A DNA stretch of 64,000 nt from Rathayibacter sp. Leaf185 (lineage in GTDB: Bacteria > Actinomycetota > Actinomycetes > Actinomycetales > Microbacteriaceae), in NCBI RefSeq assembly GCF_001423885.1, contig NZ_LMPP01000001.1:1279543-1343542 (forward strand), in the 5' to 3' direction. The translations under genes were made by a program, and so were the position numbers. Shown here piece after piece: positions 61,753-64,000 of the stretch; within the stretch, counting starts at the first letter, position 1, and every line of letters starts with the position of its first letter. The notes under the pieces were generated by a model. It ran no database searches. It was not told where the DNA came from and saw only the letters and a list, made by a program, of their open reading frames with translations.

Positions 61753-62448
61753 TCAGAAGAGGCGGGTGTGCGAGTCGTCGACTCCGCGCATGGTCTCGTA
61801 GTCGAGCACGACGCAGCGGATACCGCGGTCCTGCGCGAGAGTCCTCGCCTGCGGCTTGATCTCCTGGGCCGCGAAGACTCCGGTCACCGGCGAGAGATGC
61901 GGATCCCTGTTCATCAACTCGAGATAGCGGGTGAGCTGCTCGACTCCGTCGATCTCTCCGCGGCGCTTGATCTCGACGGCGACAGCGGCGCCATGAGAAT
62001 CGCGGGCGAGGATGTCGACGGGTCCGATCGCGGTCATGTATTCGCGGCGGACGAGAGTGTGGCCTTCGCCGAGCAGATCGATCTGCTCGGCGAGCAGTCG
62101 CTGCAGATGAGCCTCCACTCCGTCTTTCACGAGACCCGGATCGATACCGAGTTCGTGCGCCGAATCGTGCAGGACTTCGTGGATCGAGACCACGAGTGCA
62201 TCGCCGGTCTTCTTGTGCGCGACCGTCCACTGCTCGAGGACTCCCGCCTCCCTCGCCTCGTCGTCGGGCAGGCCGGTCGTGAGGGTGCACGGCGGGCTCA
62301 TCCAGTTGAGCGGCTTGTACGAGCCGCCGTCGGAGTGCACGAGGACGCTGCCGTCGGCCTTGACCAGCAGCAGACGGGTGGCGAGGGGGAGGTGGGCGCT
62401 GAGGCGGCCGGTGTAGTCGACCGAGCAGCGCGCGATGACGAGACGCAC
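61753..62448 (-). CDS. nucS: Mismatch-specific endonuclease NucS/EndoMS
   Basis: 231 aa. This enzyme makes double-strand cuts at G-T, G-G and T-T mismatches and replaces MutS/MutL repair in actinobacteria. The PD-(D/E)xK core is complete: Asp145 (GPVDILARD), Glu159 and Lys161 (AVEIKRRG). The C-terminus matches the beta-clamp-interacting tail type (DDSHTRLF). Confidence 0.95.
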   Translation of the reverse strand: MRLVIARCSVDYTGRLSAHLPLATRLLLVKADGSVLVHSDGGSYKPLNWMSPPCTLTTGLPDDEAREAGVLEQWTVAHKKTGDALVVSIHEVLHDSAHELGIDPGLVKDGVEAHLQRLLAEQIDLLGEGHTLVRREYMTAIGPVDILARDSHGAAVAVEIKRRGEIDGVEQLTRYLELMNRDPHLSPVTGVFAAQEIKPQARTLAQDRGIRCVVLDYETMRGVDDSHTRLF

Positions 62449-62469
62449 CCGTCGAGGATAGACGCCGCG

Positions 62470-63348
62470 TCAGTCCGAGTCGGGTGCTGAGCGGCGACGG
62501 CCGATCGGCGGCACGGCCGGCGCGGTCATCAGGGAGGCGCGGAGGGCGACCGCGAACTCCGCCGGCGACTCGACCCACGGGTAGTGCCCGCACGCCTCGA
62601 TGGCGGCGAGACTGCCGAGCGGGAACAGGGCGGCGAGCTCTGCGAGCGGCTCGAAGCCGGCCAGCGCGTCGTCCTCGCCGCCGACGACCACGACGGGGCA
62701 GGCGACCCGGCTCAGTGCGCCGCGCAGCGCCTCCGCATCGATCGGGGCCGAGAAGGCCGCGAACGCCTCCGGAGACCACTGCGCCGCGCTCTCGTGGGCG
62801 CGAGCGCGTTCATCCCAGGTCGACCAGCCGAGGGGAGCGGCGCGCCGGACCTGCGCGAGGCGGCGGAGCGGATCCTGCTCGTGCGGGTAGGCCGCGGCCG
62901 CCGCGATCACGACGTCGAACCACTCCTCGCCGCGACGGCGGTGCGCGAGGGCGGCGCGGTCGTCGCCGTGGAGGCCGAGCCAGGCGGTGCCCGGAGCGAT
63001 CAGGAGCAGGTGCTCGAGACGTCCGGGCGCACGCGCGGCGTAGACCAGAGCGGTGCGGCATCCGGCCGAGTGGGCGACCAGGTCGAGGGCGTCGACGCCG
63101 AGGTGGAGTCGGAGGTCCTCGAGATCGTCGGCGAGGTCGACGAACGAGCGAGCGGGGACCGAGGCCGACCCGCCGACCCCGCGGGGATGCAGCACGAGGA
63201 TCCGGCGGGTGCCCGCGATCGAGTCGAAGCAGTCGAGGTAGTCGGGGTGCCGCCCGGGCCCGCCGGGAACGGCGACGAGAGCCGGCCCGCCGGCCGCACC
63301 GAGCTCGTCGACGTGGATCACCGCTCCATCACGCGCTGCGAATCGCAC
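62470..63348 (-). CDS. Alpha/beta-fold hydrolase
   Basis: 292 aa. Oxyanion region AVPGGPGRHPDYLDCF resembles proline iminopeptidases; nucleophile Ser94 in VAHSAGC; Asp in VVGGEDDALAGF; His in EACGHYPWVE. The substrate is unknown. It lies 21 nt upstream of nucS on the same strand and may share a transcript with it. Confidence 0.9.
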   Translation of the reverse strand: MRFAARDGAVIHVDELGAAGGPALVAVPGGPGRHPDYLDCFDSIAGTRRILVLHPRGVGGSASVPARSFVDLADDLEDLRLHLGVDALDLVAHSAGCRTALVYAARAPGRLEHLLLIAPGTAWLGLHGDDRAALAHRRRGEEWFDVVIAAAAAYPHEQDPLRRLAQVRRAAPLGWSTWDERARAHESAAQWSPEAFAAFSAPIDAEALRGALSRVACPVVVVGGEDDALAGFEPLAELAALFPLGSLAAIEACGHYPWVESPAEFAVALRASLMTAPAVPPIGRRRSAPDSD

Positions 63349-63407
63349 TGCAGCCCCCTCCGCCGTGCTCAGGAGCCTATTCGCGTCGGCTCGGCGGTGG
63401 GTGGGTG

Positions 63408-63505
63408 CACCTCCGGCTCGTGGAATCGTGGTCGGCTCGCGGGAATCGCCGCATTCTGCGAGCCGAACGTGATTCTGCGAGCCGAACGGTCGTCTGCGAG
63501 CGTGG
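63408..63505. repeat. CGAGCCG/GGCTCG inverted repeat, family 1, copy 3
   Basis: Begins CACCTCCGGCTCGTGGAATC and contains CGCATTCTGCGAGCCGAACG and GATTCTGCGAGCCGAACGG. It shares layout and most bases with 37443-37525. It lies between the hydrolase and SDR genes. Confidence 0.78.
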
Positions 63506-63515
63506 GGGGCGGGCG

Positions 63516-64000
63516 TCAGGCCATGCGGATGACGTTGCCGGTCACGCGCCGGCCGGCGGGCGAGACGAGGAAGGAGGCGAGGTCGGCGACCTCGTCGGGG
63601 CGGGCGACGTCGAAGAAGCGGTCGTCGGCGTCGACGGCGGTGCGGACGTCGTCGGTCACCCAGCCGGTGTCGGTGACGGGCGGGTGCAGGGCGTTCGCGG
63701 TGACGCCGAGCGGGCCGAGCTCGAGCGAGGCCGAGATCGTGTAGTCGACGAGGGCGGCCTTCGCGGCGCCGTACGAGACCTCGCCGGGGAAGCCCCGCTC
63801 GCCTCCGGAGGTCAGTGACACGATGCGCCCGCCGTGGGCGCCGCGGCGCTCGAAGCGCTCGGCGAACTCGGCGATCAGCAGGGCGCCCGCGCGGGCGTCG
63901 ACCGAGAACTGGCGGTCGAAGGTGTCGGCGGTGAGCCGGCGCTGCGGCCGGCCCATCCAGTCGGCGTCGCGGGCGCGGAAGGTGTCGATCAGGGAGGCGG
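63516..64000 (-). CDS. SDR-family oxidoreductase, truncated by the window edge
   Basis: The C-terminal about 161 residues of a short-chain dehydrogenase/reductase; the start lies beyond 64000. Catalytic Tyr-x3-Lys is seen in VSYGAAKAAL with Ser in VSLTSGG upstream, and GPLGVTANALHPPVTDTGW and GNVIRM follow. The cofactor-binding glycine motif is outside the window. Substrate unknown. Confidence 0.85.
   Translation of the reverse strand, partial: ASLIDTFRARDADWMGRPQRRLTADTFDRQFSVDARAGALLIAEFAERFERRGAHGGRIVSLTSGGERGFPGEVSYGAAKAALVDYTISASLELGPLGVTANALHPPVTDTGWVTDDVRTAVDADDRFFDVARPDEVADLASFLVSPAGRRVTGNVIRMA

Noticed and set aside
1-64000. CRISPR arrays or insertion sequences
   Set aside because: No regularly spaced direct repeats with unique spacers and no transposase-like protein were seen.

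Overview
The window is high-GC DNA from an actinobacterium, most likely of the family Microbacteriaceae. The support is the sortase E-trpG-pknB-pknA-pbpA-rodA-pstP-fhaB-fhaA gene order (the near-origin order known from mycobacteria and relatives), Lsr2, NucS, several leaderless genes with a -10 hexamer 6 nt before the start codon, and a DUF7882-type small protein. The genus is not resolved from sequence alone. No transposase, integrase, phage gene or CRISPR array is visible.

Layout. 1-2.96 kb: class E sortase, a small membrane protein, a TrpG/PabA amidotransferase and an AraC-type regulator. 3.1-12.2 kb (minus strand): the growth/division Ser/Thr phosphorylation operon (FhaA, FhaB, PstP, RodA/FtsW, PbpA, PknA, PknB). 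12.6 kb: tRNA-Leu(CAG) with a strong terminator. 12.85-25.24 kb: an accessory block of ten genes that I mostly cannot assign to families. It is built around a 994-residue CHAT-domain (caspase-like) protein with a helical N-terminus. Its neighbours are a coiled-coil four-TM protein, a 60-residue protein with eight potential zinc ligands, a lipoprotein with an OmpA-like C-terminus, and large soluble unknowns joined by ATGA overlaps. A 20-bp sequence element recurs upstream of at least four of its transcription units. This is the best candidate for an undescribed system.

25.2-32.3 kb: a monosaccharide ABC importer (ChvE-MmsA-MmsB type) with a ROK repressor, an F420-dependent-nitroreductase-like protein and a DUF418-like membrane protein. 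32.7-40.8 kb: a complete kdp high-affinity K+ uptake locus (small membrane ORF, kdpF, A, B, C, D, E). 40.9-43.4 kb: a deacetylase-like lipoprotein, luxS and mtnN. 43.4-52.7 kb: a complete Nit1C (MSMEG_0565-0572 type) nitrilase cluster, split into two divergent arms around a GlnR-box-like sequence. It includes a second nitrilase paralogue that has lost the catalytic Cys and Glu. An acyl-CoA ligase-like gene and a DUF1801 protein follow.

53.4-64 kb: a YCII-ECF42 sigma pair, an ABC-F ATPase divergent from a MarR regulator, small conserved proteins, a LysM lipoprotein, a HAD phosphatase, an SseB-like protein, Lsr2, the NucS mismatch endonuclease, an alpha/beta hydrolase and a truncated SDR at the right edge. 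Intergenic spaces carry at least three families of dispersed repeats plus three long palindromes at gene ends.
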